Positions 16,809 through 17,036 of a DNA stretch of 17,036 bases are shown here, in pieces. A model generated the notes under the pieces. That model saw only the letters and a program-made list of their open reading frames with translations. It was not told the DNA's origin and searched no databases. The position numbers and the translations under genes were made by a program. Within the stretch, counting starts at the first letter, position 1. Every line of letters begins with the position of its first letter. The DNA lies in contig DBRH01000068.1 in the NCBI GenBank assembly GCA_002305955.1, positions 1-17,036 of the forward strand. The letters run 5' to 3'. Source of the stretch: Kosmotogaceae bacterium UBA1373 (lineage in GTDB: Bacteria > Thermotogota > Thermotogae > Petrotogales > Kosmotogaceae).

Positions 16809-17036
16809 TTATTCGTCAGTTTCTTCAAGCTCTTCCGTTTCGCCGATATCGGGGAGTTCCTCAGGTCCCTTAACGGTCGTTGCTTCGCTTGACTTAGACG
16901 CGAGCATCGATGCGTCAAGTCCTTCTCTACCTTCGAGAATGGCATCGGCCATAGTGTGAACTATCAGCTGGATTGCCCTTATCGCGTCGTCGTTACCGGG
17001 AATTATGAAATCTATGACATCGGGATCGCAGTTGGT
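16809..17036 (-). CDS. rpsB: 30S ribosomal protein S2, C-terminal part (5' end outside window)
   Basis: The last 75 codons of a gene that enters from the right edge. The visible protein begins TNCDPDVIDFIIPGNDDAIR, the highly conserved S2 segment 'NCDPD.ID..IPGNDDAIR', continuing AIQLIVHTMADAILEGREG. S2 is part of the head/platform side of the small subunit and is needed for mRNA binding and for recruiting S1 where that is present. The tail beyond that segment, ending in an acidic stretch (ELPDIGETEELEETDE), is an ordinary kind of S2 extension. It stops at the TAA at 16811-16809 and is followed by a terminator, so no elongation factor Ts gene follows it directly. Confidence 0.97.
   Translation of the reverse strand, partial: TNCDPDVIDFIIPGNDDAIRAIQLIVHTMADAILEGREGLDASMLASKSSEATTVKGPEELPDIGETEELEETDE

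Overview
The window looks like chromosome from a member of the Thermotogota, probably the Mesotoga/Kosmotoga group. I infer this from the style of the genes and have not matched it to a genome. Support comes from many lipoproteins built of InlB-type, cadherin-like and Ig-like modules, strong GGAGG ribosome binding sites with GTG and TTG starts, and a typical bacterial ribosomal protein S2 C-terminus at the right edge. No tRNA, rRNA, CRISPR array, transposase or phage gene is visible. Nearly everything encoded here is exported and lipid-anchored, so this is a surface-protein locus beside a housekeeping gene.

Left part (1-6651, + strand): one tightly spaced operon that enters from outside the window. 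It encodes a protein with InlB-type repeats and a C-terminal cohesin-like domain (5' end missing), a lipoprotein with an Ig-like and a cohesin-like domain, a lipoprotein with a dockerin and a C-terminal beta domain, a small lipoprotein with a related beta domain, and a 1012-residue lipoprotein carrying papain-type (C1) peptidase motifs. In this last protein the motifs are in the wrong order: the Asn motif (NSWG, residues 568-571) lies more than 260 residues before the Cys (835) and His (999) motifs, and the protein stops just after the His motif. That is what a circularly permuted papain-fold peptidase would look like, and it is the main finding here. A bidirectional terminator at 6616-6651 closes the operon.

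Middle (6704-11483, - strand): a second operon converging on the same terminator. It runs from a clear sigma-70-type promoter (11455-11483) through a cadherin-like/beta-helix lipoprotein, a thioredoxin-CcdA/DsbD membrane fusion protein and a cadherin-like/FnIII lipoprotein.

Right (11484-16260, - strand): a single gene with its own terminator, encoding a 1573-residue acidic lipoprotein with three InlB-type repeats and about eight Ig-like units containing about 58 cysteines. The neighbouring thioredoxin-CcdA protein could supply or correct disulfides in such a protein. A noncoding stretch of about 550 bases follows, then the 3' end of rpsB with its own terminator.

Working picture (inference): the cohesin- and dockerin-bearing proteins may assemble a surface complex that includes the stalked peptidase, and the minus-strand genes add adhesin-like proteins plus a redox helper for exported cysteine-rich domains.
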